A stretch of 64,000 nt of DNA from Bradyrhizobium sp. KBS0727. GTDB lineage: Bacteria > Pseudomonadota > Alphaproteobacteria > Rhizobiales > Xanthobacteraceae. Every line of letters starts with the position of its first letter. Positions within the stretch are counted from its first letter, which is position 1. The stretch lies in the NCBI RefSeq assembly GCF_005937885.2, contig NZ_CP042176.1:1483501-1547500 (forward strand). Direction: 5' to 3'. A program made the translations under genes and the position numbers. Positions 12,301-27,300 of the stretch are shown piece after piece. The notes under the pieces are model-generated. The model saw nothing but the letters and a program-made list of their open reading frames with translations. It ran no database searches and had not been told where the DNA came from.

Positions 12301-15300
12301 CCAGTGTCGATGCCAGGCCCCAGGTGCGCTCGAAGGTGGTGAAAGGCAACGTCAAGGCGCGCAACGTCACGGTCGAGACGAGTGCCAACGTCGGGGCGCC
12401 GAACGATTATGGATCGTCGGCAATCGCGTTCGCAGGCGCAGGAGGCGTCGCGGCGGCATCAGGTGCGCTTGCGAAGTCGACCAACAGCCCGACGCTCGAG
12501 TCCGTGGTCGGTAGCGGTGCGACCATTGCGGGCACCGGCGAAGTCAAGATCACGGCGGAAGGCAATGATCTCGCAGCTGCAAGAGCCAGCGGCGTCGCCA
12601 TCGGCTTCGCGGGTATCGGCGGCACCTCCGCCGAAGCGCACACCGATGGCGACATCGAAGCCCATCTCGACGGTCAGGTGGTCGGCGTCGGCAACACGGC
12701 GGGTGCAACCAACCTCACGGTCCAGGGCAAGTCCAGCGATGCGGCCAATGCGCTTGCCGAGGCGGCGACCGGAGGTATGTATTCGGGCCAGCTGAACGTA
12801 ACGAACGCAACCAGCAATTCGACCGTCAAGGGTTACATTGCAAGCACCGGCACGATCAAGGTCAGCTCGAACCTCGACGTCGAGGCCTTGTCTCATCCCG
12901 AAGCGGATGCGCTGACCAAGGGAACCACCATCGGCGGCATCAGCGTTGGCGGTTCGCAAGCGACCACCCAGGTGGTCCCGATTGTCACCGCCTATGCAAT
13001 GGCGGGCTCCATCGACGCGGGCGGCAGCATTACCGTCCACGCGGAAGCGACGCCACAGGGTCAGCCGCAGCCGACCTACAACGTGGTATCGGGCAGCGAC
13101 AGCAACAACAGCGTCGAAGTCGACAATCATGGCCTGCAGGCGGGCGACGCGGTCGTCTTCAGTGGCCCGAGCCAGTCCGGCCTTACTCAGGATCGCGAAT
13201 ACAGCGTCCTGCCGACGGATACCAACGACCTGTCGTTCGGTTCCCAGTTCAGTGGGACCTCGGCCAATGTCAACGTGGACACGGACACGATCAAGTTCGA
13301 CGCCCCGCACCACTTCGTCACGGGCGACAGGGTGCAATACATCACCGCGGGCGGCACGCAGATCGGCGGCCTGACCAGCGGCAACCTGTATTGGGTGAAG
13401 GTGGTCGACGGCACGTCGATCAAGCTGACTACCTACGACCCGACGGTCACCGACCCGTTAAAGAACTTCACTCCGTCTGGATCGACCATCACGGTCGGCG
13501 GCACCAATTACGCTACCGATCTGCCGGTGACCTATCACGCGCCCGCCGCAATGACCTTCTCAAACCAGCAGGTCGACGTCAATGACACCACCAATAGCGG
13601 TGTCGCGGAGCTCAACAACAACGTCAACGCCAACAACATCGAGTTCGTCGATACCTCGGGCATCGTGGGCAGCGACGGCAATCCGATCGCCTCCGGCTTC
13701 AACAATACCGACCTTGTCGTCTACCACGTGACCAACGGGTTCGCCGTCGGCGGCTTGAAGGACGGTACGACCTATCGCGTCTCGGGCGCAGGTGGCACGA
13801 ATAACAGCATTGTGCAGCTTGATGCCTACGTCAAAGACCTCGGCGTCACCTTCCACAAGAGCGGCGACAACAATGTCAGCGACACGATCACGCGCGCATC
13901 GGGTAGCTGGCGTGATGCGGGCTTCGCGATCGGGCAGCAGATCAGCGTCTCCGGAGCCGGCGTCAACGACACCACCTACACGCTCGTCGATGTCAACGAC
14001 AGCACGCTGACGCTCAGCGTCAAGAATAGCGTCACGGGCGGTGATTTTACAAAGACCATCGAAAGCAACGCGATCGCGCTTGTGCCGACCAAGGCGCAGA
14101 CGCTGGCGCTGACCTTCATCAACGACGGTGCTGGCAACAACCTCGACCAGATCCAGCGCAGCTCGGGCAGCTTCCTGGCCGACGGCTACCAGGTCGGGCA
14201 GACGGTTTCGCTGAGCGGCGGTTCCAGCGCCACCGACAAGGCGACCAATAACGGCAGCTTCACGATCAGTGCCATCTCGGCGGACGGGAAAACCCTCACG
14301 CTCAAAGACACCGACAATGTCGTCACTGCCGGTGTGTTCACCAAGTCGATTGCTGCCGACAAGGGTGCGGTGCACAGCCTTATCAAGCTCGGCGACCTGC
14401 CGATGCAATATTCCTCCGATGGCGTCCACTTCTTCAATGCCGACGGACGCACCTTCTATGTCATCAATCCGGATGGCAACGATACCTTCCAGCTCGCGCT
14501 GACGCCGGGCGGCCCTGCGCTGACCCTCGTGGGCCCGGACTCGCCGAGCGGCAACCACAAGATCGGGCCAGAAAGCGTCGACATTTTGAGCCCGGCCACT
14601 GGCAACCAGTGGATTCGCATGGACATCACGGGCAACGTCACCGGGGCGACCCTCACGGGTCCGGGCGGCGTACCGCTTTCGGTGTTGTCGCCGCCGATCG
14701 GCGACGGCGCTTCGTCCGCGGTGGCTCGGGGTTCCGGCGGCGGCTTTATTGGCATCAACATCAATGACGGCACGATCACCGATAGCCCAACCGTCAATGC
14801 CTACATGCAGGCGGGCCTCGCGCAGGCCAAGTTTGACGTGTCGATTACGACCAATTCCGTCACGAATGCCACCGCCAGCGGCGCCAACGGCACCGGCGGG
14901 TTGGTCGGCGTCGGCGGTTCCTCCGCTACCAGCGACGCGACGAACAAGAGTGAAGCCTGGGTGGAAGCTGGCACGCGCATAATTGCCGGCGGCAACTTCA
15001 ACTTGACGGCTAATCTGTTCACCGGCGCGTCGGCCGCGGCGCGGTCCACGACTGGCGGCGCCGTCGGTGTCGCCATCACGCACACCCATTCCACCGTGGA
15101 CAACACCACTACCGCAAAGCTGAAAAACGGCGCGGACGTTCTGGCGGGCAACACGGCGATTGTCACAGCGACGACAGGCACGGCGCAGTCGACCAATTCC
15201 GGTTCGACCGGCATCGGCATCGGCGGCGATGGAAACGCCTACGCGACCTCGAACTCGACCGATAATACGACTGTCGACTTCGGCACCGCCGCGGCCCTGA

Positions 15301-18300
15301 CCGCGCGCGCGATCGAGGCCGCGGCAACGGTCCCGTGGATGGACGTGGAGGCCCGGGCGCGCGGCGACGGCGGCGGTCTTGTTGCGGTGGGCACTGGTTC
15401 GTCGACCGTGAACCTCAACGCCCAGAACAACGTCAATCTGCACGCTAACGCCGCGCTCACGGGCTATGAAGGTGTCGATCTCATTGCGCGCTACTACAAT
15501 CCCGACCCGGCGTCGGCGCCCGACCATCAGGCCGTTACTTCGATTTCCGATGCTTTCGGTCGTGCCACCGGCCTGTTCGGCTATGTCGACGGCTCGGCCG
15601 GCAATACCACGACGCTGGCATCGACCATTCTTGGCGAGCTTCACTCGCTGGTCACGGCCGGCCCGCGCGATCCCAACGATCCAGCGCTCCAGGACGTATC
15701 AGGCTATAATCACTTGGCGCTCTATTCGGATACGAAGAACGGCAAAGTCAACTTTGTCGACAATGGCCACGTGTCGCGCCGTTCGCTCGCCGCCGGCGGC
15801 AGCAGCGAAAGTCCCAACGTCAATACCGCCACCCTGAAGATCGACTTCAGTTCCGATGTGGTGATCTTCTCGGGCCGTTCGCCCGAGCTCGTCGTCAGCG
15901 CCGGCGGCACTATTGAGAAGGCGGTCAATATCGGCGTCAACGGCGTGTTCGAGCCTGGGTTTGGAACCAGCGCCGTGTCGGGCGGCGTGATCTCGGTGGA
16001 CAATATCGTCAACGACGATCCGGGCGAGGTCTACTTCGACTCGCCGACCATCGCCGGCGGCAACGGCTTGCCGGGCGCTGGCAGCGGCACCTGGGAATTC
16101 CGCGATTCGTACCAGCAGGTGCTCATCACCAACAAATCGGGTTTCGACCTCAAGATTCACAATATCGACGTACTCAATCGCGGTCCCAGCCATCCGATCG
16201 TGAATTTGATCCCCAATGCGCCAACGCTGAGCTTCAACCTCAAGCGCACGGTTGCACCCACGCGCATCGAAATCGAGGACTTTGGCGCGGCCAACGACGT
16301 TCTGCTCGACGGATTGATCGAGAACCCGATCGGCACCACCATCATTCGGAATGCCAACGGCAACGTGCGTGCGACCAAGGCGCGCGACCTCACCAGCCTT
16401 GATCCGAACGCCTCGCTGGTGCGCACTAACATCGTCGACATCGAGTCGGCCAACGCCAGCGTCGGTGCAGCAGGTCGAATCAACATCGACCAGGTCGAGG
16501 CTGCGAATCTGCCGGGTGCGACCAGCTTCCTTACCGCGCGCGTCGCGAGCGACGGCTCAATCTTCCTCGGCCGGAATCAGTTCTTCGGCGGGGAACTGGT
16601 GCAATATCACACCAGCGGTACGGCAATCGGCGGGTTGACGGATGGTCAATATTACGTCGTCATCACCTCGCCGGGTGATCTTTCGATCAAGCTCGCGGCG
16701 CTTTCCAATCCGACACAGGCGCTTACGCTGGACCCGAGCGCCTCGGGATTGACTACCGGTCACTCGCTCACGCCTGCGCAACGCTTCACCATCAAGGCGG
16801 CGGGCGATGCGTATCTCGACGTGCTCGGACGACTGCGCAACGCCGCGATCACCGACTACCACGTCCATATTGACGCCGTGGTCACAGGCGGGACCGCCGA
16901 CATCATCATGCAGCCCAGCGTCGAGGAAACCGGCGTCGCGAACAGCGGCGGCGTCGAGGTGCGTTACGCCGCGCATCCAGATCCGAACGGCGAGTTGCAC
17001 AATACGTTCTTCAACCAGCCTGACGGCTCGCCCGTGCCGTTGAACATAGGTGCGTTCGCCACACTCGCCCCCAACAACACAATCAACAGCACCTTCGACG
17101 TTCGCGCGCTCGATTCGAACGGTAAGCCGTGGCTGCCCGGTATCGACTCGAAAAGCAACATCATCCTCACGGCGGCACAGCCAACCGCTGGCAGCGGCAA
17201 GATCATCAACATCAAGGCGATCACCGAGATCGAGGGCACCGGCTTCCTGGCCGGACCTGCCGACAACCATCATGTCGACATGCTGACCAACGGCTGGATC
17301 GACGAGGCCGAGAAGACCGGCGACCTGCGGGTCGGCCGCATCATGTCCACTGCGAACGACGTCACGCTGCACTCGCCGCGCAGCATCATCGACGCCCGCA
17401 ATGACGGCATAGGCTTCGAAGCAGACGTCACCGGCGTTAACATCACCATGACCGCTGGCGACAATGGCATCACCGGCGACCCGTTGCAGGACAAGTCCGG
17501 CACCGGCGGAATCGGAACGCCCGACAATTTCCTCGAGATCAACGTTGACGAACTCTACGGAACGGGCGCGAGCCTTGGCGTCCTCACCGCCAACGACATC
17601 GCGGTGGCAAGCAAGTTTAATACGCAGGGCATCTTCATCACCGAAGTGGTGCGCGGCCTCGAGTCGTTGAGCTTGTTGGGCTCGGCTGGTCCAAACCACA
17701 CCGACAGTTTCGGCCACGAGATCGACGATCTCGAAGTCGGCATGGTCCAGACCAAGGGTAACGTCTCCCTGGCGACTGACCCGGGCTCGATTGTTGACGC
17801 GCGCAATGGTGGCGTCGGTGGCGACACCGCCAACATCATCGGGAACACGATCAACCTGTTTGCCGAAGGCGGCAATATCGGCGACGCCAGCGGCGGCAAC
17901 GATCTGGAGATTGATTCACAGGCTTATGGGTACGGCACCATCGGCGCCCGTGCGACCGGCAGCATCGATCTCGCCGAGGCGCTGCCGACCACGGCTGTGG
18001 GTGTGTTCAACAGCCGTGACGCGCAGGTGGTATTGCTGCAGTCGCTCGGCATTGCCGGCGGCGATGGTGTCGGCGGTGACATCCGCTTTACCGTGCGCGA
18101 AAGCGGCGCGGTGCCGCTGTTCGGTCCGGACGGCGTCACGGTTACGGCGTTTGGCGAAGACTTGAACCTGCTCGGCGGCGGTTCGGTGCTGTTCCTTGAA
18201 AATGCGCCGGAACCCGTGGTCCATGGCCTGATCAACGCGGCCAACGGCTCAATCCTGCTTCGCGTGGCCGATGACGTGAACACGGACCCGAATTCGCAGA

Positions 18301-21300
18301 TCCTCGCCTACAGGAACATCGACATCTACGGCGACTTCCGCCGGGTCAACGAACTGTCCAGCGGCATTGCGGTCACCGACGTCGGCGACGCGGGCTTCGG
18401 TACCGTCATGCACCTGCATGGCGTCATCGCGCACGGGCCCACGGCAAGCGGTTTCCTCACGCGTGTCTTCGGCAACGGCGATGCCGACCAGATATTCTTC
18501 GACCAGACTTGGCTCGGCGGCCAAAGCGGCAGCCCCAGCGCCAGCGGTGCGATCCCCGGCGGTACGGCGCAGGTCATTCCAACCGGTAGTCTCGGTCCTG
18601 TCCGCCTGATGTCTGACTATTCCGGCGGCGCTACGCGGGCCTTCGGCAGCAACCTGCCGACACCGACCGCGCCAGCCGTCACTGCGGCCGTGAAATTCAC
18701 GGCGGATGTCAACGGCGACACGATTTCGCGTACCGATGGCGGAGACTTTATCGCGGACGGATTTGCGATTGGCGACGTCATTGCGGTCGATTCAGGTGTT
18801 GCCGGCGATCCCAACAGCGGCACCTTTACGGTGACGGGCGTCACCGCCACCGTGCTGACCTTGAGTTCGGCGAAAGTCGTCATGACGACGACGAGCGCGA
18901 CTTCTGTGAAGATCAAGAACACCACCAAGAACCCGTTTGCGCCCACGGGCGATGGCGAGGACTTCTTCGTCGTCAATCAACTGCAGTCGATGACGTACGT
19001 GCAGACCAGCGCAGCGACATCCTCGAGCGATACGCTCACCCTCGACGGCCAGTCCGGGACCGACACCTACGTCGTTAACACGACCGGTACGCAGGGAGAC
19101 GTGCGCAACTACGTCATCAACGTGCTCGACACAGGCGGGCCGAACGACGGCGTCAACAACCTCTCGGTCTACGGTCAGGACAACAGCAGTCCGGACTTCA
19201 ATGGCGCCGGCGCCAAGTTCGATGACATCTTCCTGTTGCGTCGTACCACAGGCATCGCCAACGAGACGGGCAACCGTCCGGGGCTGTATGCCGACGATTC
19301 GGCGTTTGTCGCCGTGCTCGACTTTGATCCGACCCTGAGCACTTCGGCGCTGGCGCAGGCGCAGGCCTCCGATCCGAACAACAGCGCGTCGCTGCGATCG
19401 CAGTCGGTGCAGCGCATCAATTACGACAGCTCGATCAACGGCCGGCTGATGGTATTCGGCCAGGGTGGTAACGATTACTTCGCGGTCGACGACAATGCGG
19501 CCATCACCACGCTGGACGGCGGCGCGGGCAACGATACATTCCAGATCGGCCAGGTCTACGGGTTGCAACGTGACGGCAGTGCGCACCAGCAGGCGCCGCT
19601 TGGCAACACGTTCGGCGGCTCGGTGGTCACGCCGTTCGATCAATTCCCGCAATTGTCCAATTCACTTACGCCACAAAGTATTTACGGCACGGTAGCCACC
19701 ACGCGTGGCTGGCTGAGCGCAGGTGCGACTTCGCCACTGGTCGCCGAGGGCGGCAGCGGCGACGACACGTTCTCGGTCTACAGCAACCAGGCCGTGCTGC
19801 GGCTCGAAGGCGACGACGGAAACGATTTGTTTACAGTACGCGCGTTCGCTCTGGCCCAAACCGACCCGGTGACCGGCGATATCGTCTGGCTCGACCCGGT
19901 TCAGGAGATCGCCCAGCCCAAATTGACAAAGGGCTTCTCGACCGCGGCCGAGACCGCCATCCGCACCGGCGCCGGCAACAACCAGGTCGAGTACAACATC
20001 AACGCACCGGTGTCGGTGGATGGCGGCTCGGGCTTCGACAAGCTGGTAGTGCTCGGCACCGAATTCGCCGACCACATCGTCGTGACCGACAAGGGTGTGT
20101 TCGGCGCCGGATTGACCGTCACCTACAAGAATATCGAGGTGCTCGAGATCGATGCCCTCGAAGGCGACGATACCATTGACGTGCTGAGCACAGCGCCCGG
20201 CATGGCCGTACGTGTGATCGGCGGATTGGGCAATGACGCGATCAACGTCGCGGGCGATGTGGCCGGCGATGTGGTGTCGCGCGACATCAATGGCACCAGC
20301 AGCACGATCAACCATCGCATCACGACCGATGACCCCAGCTACAAGACGCTGGTCGCCGATGGCATCTCGCTCAGCGTCGCGCGGCCGACGCAAGGGCAGG
20401 TCATCATCGATGAGAACCTGCCTGGCGACCAAAGCCCGGGCTTCACCGACGTGACCGAGGCCCCGGTTCCGCTCGACGACATCTATGGCATTTACCTGGC
20501 GCACGCGCCCGCGGCGGGCACGTTCGTTTACGTCACCGTATCGGCCGCGATGAATCCGGAAGAGGAGCACATCCTCAATACCGGCGTGCTGAAATCGGGC
20601 GACATCCTGGACACACTGGGCCTCGGCGACAGCATCCTGCTGGCAACCGGCAATGTCGGCCCCGGCCTGCTGCCGGCCGCAGCCTATGATCGCACCGTGA
20701 TCCTCAATGGCACGCCGGTCTTCGTGCCGGCACGCGCCGTTGTCGTGGTATTTGACAGCAACAACTGGGACAAGGGTATCGTCAAGGATGCTCTCCACCC
20801 GTTCGCGGGTGAGCAGTACATCCACGTTGCAGCTGTCGACGACGCGCTGGCCGAAGGCGACCGCACGGTCACGATCAGCCATACTGTGCTGAGCACCGAT
20901 CCGACATTCGACCATGCTATCGTGCGCAACGTCGAGGTGACCGTGCACGACAACGACCAGCCGGCAGTCGTGGTGACCCAGCTCGATGCGACGACACCGG
21001 TCAACTTCGGCCTCTATCCGAAGTATGGCCGCGCCGTCGACGATGTCTCGAAGGTGCTCGAGGGCACGGCCGCTACCTCCGTGGACGACTACTTCGCCGT
21101 CGAACTGGCGACCCAGCCGACCGGCACTGTTCGCGTCGCAGTGAGCCCGCAGGATAATCGCGTCGAGCTGAGTTCGAGCGATCCGCGGTTCCACCGCGTT
21201 AGTGGCCCGCTGCCGGACGGTGCGGCAGGCGTCTACTTCGTGACCTTCGACGCAAGCAACTGGAACACCCCGGTCATCGTCACGGAACACGCGGTGCAGC

Positions 21301-24300
21301 GCGGATCGGTCGAGGATCCGCACGACACGTCGATCGTGACCGCGGTAGATGGTTCGAATACGCCGCAGGTAGACGCGGATACGCACCTCGCGATCGCGCT
21401 CACCAGCGATATCGCCTACCAGCGCGCCGCGTCGGAGCAGAGCTTCAGCAACATCACCTTCGCGCAGGCCCTGCCGGGCGGCCCGGGCGACACAATCACT
21501 CGGGCGGCCGGCAGCTGGATCGCCGATGGCTTTATCGCCGGGCAGAACATCATCATCTCCGGCACGACCACGAGCCTGAACGGCCTCAATAATAATGCCC
21601 TGTTCGTGATCAAGTCAGTCACTGCGAATGTCTTGACGCTAACCACGCGCTTCACGGTCATCGCGGCTGTTGAGCCGACCGTAAAGATGCGTATCAACGG
21701 CTCGGGGATCAGCCAGACCATCGACGCGCAGGTCTTCGACGACGGCGAGCCGGGCGTCTTCACGCTCGAGAGCGGCGGCAGCACGCTGGTCAGCGCCGGT
21801 ACGGCTTCGGCCGGGCCGGGTGCCCCGGATACGTACACCATGCGCCTGACCAAGGCGCCGGAGTCTACCGTCAATATCGACGTCATCACCGACGGCCAGA
21901 CCGACATCAACCAGAACAGTGGTCAGATCACGCTCCAGCAGACCGGATTCGTGCAGACGCTCACGCTGTCCAACAAGATCAACATCAAACTCGATCCAAT
22001 TAGCCCGACCAACTGGACAATCACCCGCGCGCCCGGCTCCGAGCTCGGCAGCTGGATCGCCGACGGCTTCATGCCCGGACAGACCATCACGATCCAGGGC
22101 ACCGGCGTGGCCGGCGTCGACGGCACCTATCTGATCGATTCCGCCAAAGGCTCGGTGACCGACCAGGTTATCAAGCTGACCAATGCGGGGGGCGCAGCTC
22201 TGCCCACCGTGCAGAACACGTTCAACTCCGACTCCGGAAAGACGATCACCGTCAACCTCATCAAGTCCAACGGCGTGTACAACAATGGTATCGTCGTATC
22301 CACGGTTGCCGACAAACCGTTCCTGATGTTCAGCGGTAACGTTACGGCAACCGGCACGACGATCACGCGTACCGACATCGGCAGCTTTGTGAACGACAAT
22401 TTCGCGGCGGGCGAAATCATTCGTATCCAGAAATCAGACGGCTCTACGCTTGGTGACTTCACAATCGCTGCGGGCGGCGTCACCGGCTCGACGCTGACGC
22501 TCACGACGTCAACAGGACTCAGTGGAGTGCTGCTCAAGGGCGCCAGCATCAGCAAGATGCTCGATACGCTGCGCCGCACCGACGGCACCAGCTGGCTGGA
22601 TAGCGGCTTCTTCGAGGGCCAGCTGATACAGATCACTGGTCCAGGCGGCACCTTCATCGAGAAGATCGACCTGATCACAGGCTCCGATCCGGGCAAGCTC
22701 GACGTTATGGTGCTCACCGACCATCCGGCGAGCGCAGGGCCCGTTCCTTACAGCGGTCGTCTGCCTGGTATGCCGGGCGTCGCGAGCGCGCCTTTCAGCG
22801 TGTCTGTGGTCCAGATGGCGGCCCGGGTCGAATTCGACCCGACCGGCGTCGGCCTCTATCCTTGGTACACCCAGGCGACGATCTCCGTCATTGCAGATCC
22901 GTATTTCGACATTCAGCCCGGACACGAAAACCTGCGTGCGTTCCCGAAGTCCTCGCACACGCTCAGCGGTATCAGGGGCCCGCTCGCCGTGGAGGGTGGC
23001 ACCACCAGTGCCGACCGGTCGCTGGTCGCTGCCGTCATGCTGCCGGGCGAGGCCAATGGTCCGTTCTTCAACATTCCGCCGCAGCCGCCGGAGACGCAAT
23101 CCATCGACGTGCTCAACGTTTACAGCGACGGCACACAGGGAAGCACCACCGGTACGCTCACGTCCACGGCCCTTACAGGCCTGAACATGAATGCGGCAGG
23201 GCTCGACTTCACCGCCGAACTCGGCGGCGCCCATCCGTTCGGCGAGAGCGGCAAGTACCCCGGCGGCATCAGCTACGGCTCCATCGTGCTGGTGCAGGAT
23301 CCGGCGTTCCCGAATGATCCGAGCAAGCAGGTCTTCAGCACCGATGGCAGCCACTCGACGCTTGAGGTGGTGAATATCTTCCTCGGCCAGGGCAACGATC
23401 ACCTCGACATCAACAGCACGCTGATCCCGGGTCCGGACCACAACGCCGACGGCACGCTCGGCCTGGTATCCGAACACGGCGGCCTGACCACCGTGCATGG
23501 CGGCGGCAATGCGCCAATACAGCTGATCGCCAATGATCCCGCTGGCAACGCGTTCGACACTTTCACGGGCCCCGAGGCCGGCACCTTCCAGCTGGCGCGT
23601 ACCGATGGCCTGATGTGGGTCAATGACGGCTTTGCGGTTGGCCAGCAGGTGCTGCTCACCGAGGGCGGCATCGTCGGGTCTTACACGATCATCGCGATCG
23701 GGAATCCCACGAATGCGCAGGAATCGAACGCGTCCCACAAGCCTGGCAGCGTCCTGACGCTGCTCCCGGCGGCGACCGGTGCGCCGCCGTTGGTGAACGG
23801 CGCCACGAACCAGCTGGGTGCGATTTCGGTGACCGATCAGCTTGCCGTCGTCAGCGGCCAGACTCTCGGCAGCCTGACCCCGGGCAAGTTCGACGTCACG
23901 GGCGCCACGGAGCTGAACCGCATCGTCCGCAAGGACGGACTGTCTTGGGCTAACCTCGGGTTTGCGGTCGGACAACAAGTCGCTTTCGCGTTTGGCGACG
24001 TCCTCGGTGGCACCGCGCTTGTCGGCACGCGCACCGTGCTCGGCTTCGACAATACGACGGCGACAACCGGGTTCGGCAGCGTACTGATCCTGAGCGGTGC
24101 GCCGCTCGCGGCTTCGACGAATACTGCAGGTACGGTGGCGGTGAGCAGTCGCAACCTCGACTCGTCGAACACATTCGCCGTTACCAAGACGACGGTCACC
24201 CGCAGCGATGGTGGCAACTGGATCGCCGATGGCTTCGTGAAGGGCCAGGCCGTGGCGATCGGCGGCCAGCCGGGATACTGGCTGGTTTCGGCTGACCCAA

Positions 24301-27300
24301 CGGCAACGACGCTGACCTTGCAGGGAGGCGATCTCACGAAGTTGCCAGCCGTGCAGAAACTGGCGATCGTCCGAATCGGCGGCGACACGATAAACGTCAA
24401 CGGCAGCAGCGAAGTTGTGACCGGAAGCTTCACTGTGGGCGCACCCATGGCCGGCGATCCGGCTGGCACCGCAGACCGCCTGACCCGCAGCGACGGCACC
24501 TGGAACGGCAGCAATGCCGGCGACAGCGCCTTCGCCGTCGGACAGCAGGTCGCGATCAGCGGCGTGTGGAGCTTCGCGGGGATCACCTTTGCGCGCGCCG
24601 CGGCCGGCGACACCATCAGCCGCGCCAGCGGCAGCTGGGTCGACGACGGATTCGCCGCCGGTCAGTCGATCCTGATTTCCGGCGCCTCAATCGGCAACGG
24701 CAGTCTGACCAACAATGGCAGCTTCACCATCGCAAGCGTTAGCGCGTCGACGCTAACGCTGACCGCCGCCAACACGGTGGTGCCCGAAGGGCCGGAGCCG
24801 ATCACGATCGGGTTGAACGGCCAGTTCCTGGTGACCGGCTTCTCGCCGGACGGCAAGACGTTGCTGCTTAAAGGCGCAGTGCTGCCGCGCCAAGGCGCCG
24901 TGTCGCTAACCGTCAACGTCGATGCGCCGCTGGTGGTCTACGGCGATACGTCGCAGGACGGCGTCTGGTACAACGGCGTCTCCACGCAGCAGTCGCTCGG
25001 CAAGTTTGCCAGCAAGCCGCAGCCGCACATGGACAGTGTGGATTTCACCCTGGCCACGCCTTCGGTCGGGCAGACCAATCCAAGCGCGACGCCGACCGGC
25101 GGCGTGCAGATAAGCGCGCCGTACACCGACTTCAACACGATTTCGGACACGCCCGACAGGTTCGGCAACCTCAAGCGAACCGACGGTGGCTCGTGGATTA
25201 CCGCTGGCTTCAAGGTCAACGGCCTCGTGACGATCGGTGGTGTCGCGGTGGGCACCGTAAACAGCCTGACCGCCGACACACTGAAGCTAAATAATCTGCT
25301 GCCAGGCTACGCGGCAGCGGGCGCGAGCAGCACGGCAGAGGTGAAGGAATGGAACTCCGCTTCGATCAAGCTTGCTTCCGGCGAGTACGATCCGGGCTTC
25401 GTGCCCGAAGGCCTGATCACCATTGGCAAGAATTACTCGGTGGTCTTTGCCCGCGATAGCGGCGGCGATACGATTACGCGTTCCGATGGCGGTAGCTGGA
25501 TCGCCGACAAATTCGCGGTTGGCCAGACGATCTCGATCTCCGGCACCACGTATAATGACGCCGGTGGGGGCCCGAACTACGCCATCACGGGCGTCAGCCT
25601 TGATGGAAAGACACTGACTTTGGCGGCGGTTGAGCAGTTGATCCCGACCGCGCAGGGAGCCACGGAAACGGCGCGTATCAGTGTTGACATGGGCACGATC
25701 GCCGTGATCGGAACCCAGGTGAAGATCTCGTTCTCCAGTGTAGGCGGGAACAATGTAACGCGCACCGACGGCGGCAGCTGGGCAGCGGACGGCTACCTGG
25801 TCGGCCAGACGATCGCGATCTATGGCACCGGCCCGAATGGGGTCGGAACGAACAACCAGGTCTACAAGATCCTCGCGATCAACGGTGGTGGCGCCACGAT
25901 CACCGTCGACAAGGCTGTGACGACCGAAGCGTCTGAATTCGCCATTATCAACGGCGGAGCGGCCAAGCGCGATACGCTTTATCTTGCGAACCTGCAGCCG
26001 GGCTTGCTGGCACTGCTCAATGGCAGCCCGTCTCAGACGCTCAACAACACGATCGTCGAGCGCAATCGCCTTGGTCAGAACACGGACTTCTTCGTATTCC
26101 CGCTGGCGGCCCAGTACCTGTTCGACGGCAACGACGTCATCGACGCACACAGTTTGTTTGCCGGCATCCCCGACGGGCAACTGCCGACCGTGGGCATCAC
26201 AGCGTACGGTGGCAAGGGCGACGATACGATCTTTGGCAGCGCGGCGAGCGATTTCCTGGCCGGCGGCTCGGGCAACGACACGATCGTCGGCGGGCGCGGT
26301 GGCGACCAGATCTACGGCGACTCCGGTATCAACGTTGACGTGATCCGCCGCCTGTTGATGGTCGCCAACACCGCCGGCACGTCGGGCGCCGTCAACGTCG
26401 ACCCGATTATAGCCGGGAACGACCTGATCTATGGCGATGCACCGGGTTCGACGGCGACCAACGCTTTCGGCGACTACAACGACATCATATTCGCGGACCT
26501 CGGCGACGTGGGCCAGGCGGTGGCTGGCGCGCGCGATACCACCAAGCCGGTGGTACTGACGCCACAGCGGATCGAGACGACCCTGCTGGACCGCTCGATA
26601 ATCAGTCAGTCGCGACAAAATGGCGGGAATGACACCATCTACGGTAACGGCGGCGAAGACATCCTGATTGGCGGTGCCGGCAACGACGCGATCGACGGCG
26701 GCACCGATCGAGACCTGATCTTCGGTGACAACGTTTCACTCGACCGCACCGGCCACCTTGGCAATTATGCGAACCTGCGCTTCGAAACGCTGACGGGAAC
26801 GCAAATCTACAGCACGGCACCGACGAGCGCCGGGCAGGATCAGGCCAGCAACGTGGCGCAAGCCGATCCGCGCGGACACGGTGCATGGGGCGATTACCTC
26901 ATCACCATGTACGATGTGCTTCCGGATTTGACCAAGTCGGTGACGGTCGCCAAATCGTTCGGCGACGACTACATCGCCGGTGGGCCGCAGGACGACATGA
27001 TCTTCGGCCAAGCGGGCAACGACACCGTCCAGGGCGACGGCTCGATCGATTACGTCTCGCATCTGGTGATCGACAACGGCGCCGGAGCGATGGTCGTTAG
27101 TCCCAGCGATCCATACGGCGGACGCGTCGGCGTCAGCAACATTGGCCCGAACATCGCGGGCAATCCGTTCCGCGATGCCAATAACGCACTGTTCCTGCGT
27201 CCATCCCTTGACGGGACCGGCGACGGGCAGGACTATATCGAGGGTAACTCCGGCAACGACATCCTGCTGGGTAACCAAAATCAGGACGACCTGATCGGCG

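Noticed and set aside
13560..15644. 694-codon minus-strand frame, and many similar ones, inside the giant gene
   Set aside because: High GC with codon bias on the plus strand removes stops on the opposite strand. The products (for example runs of VDIAEQAGG or RGGAEVDSRI type) show no domains or ribosome binding sites.
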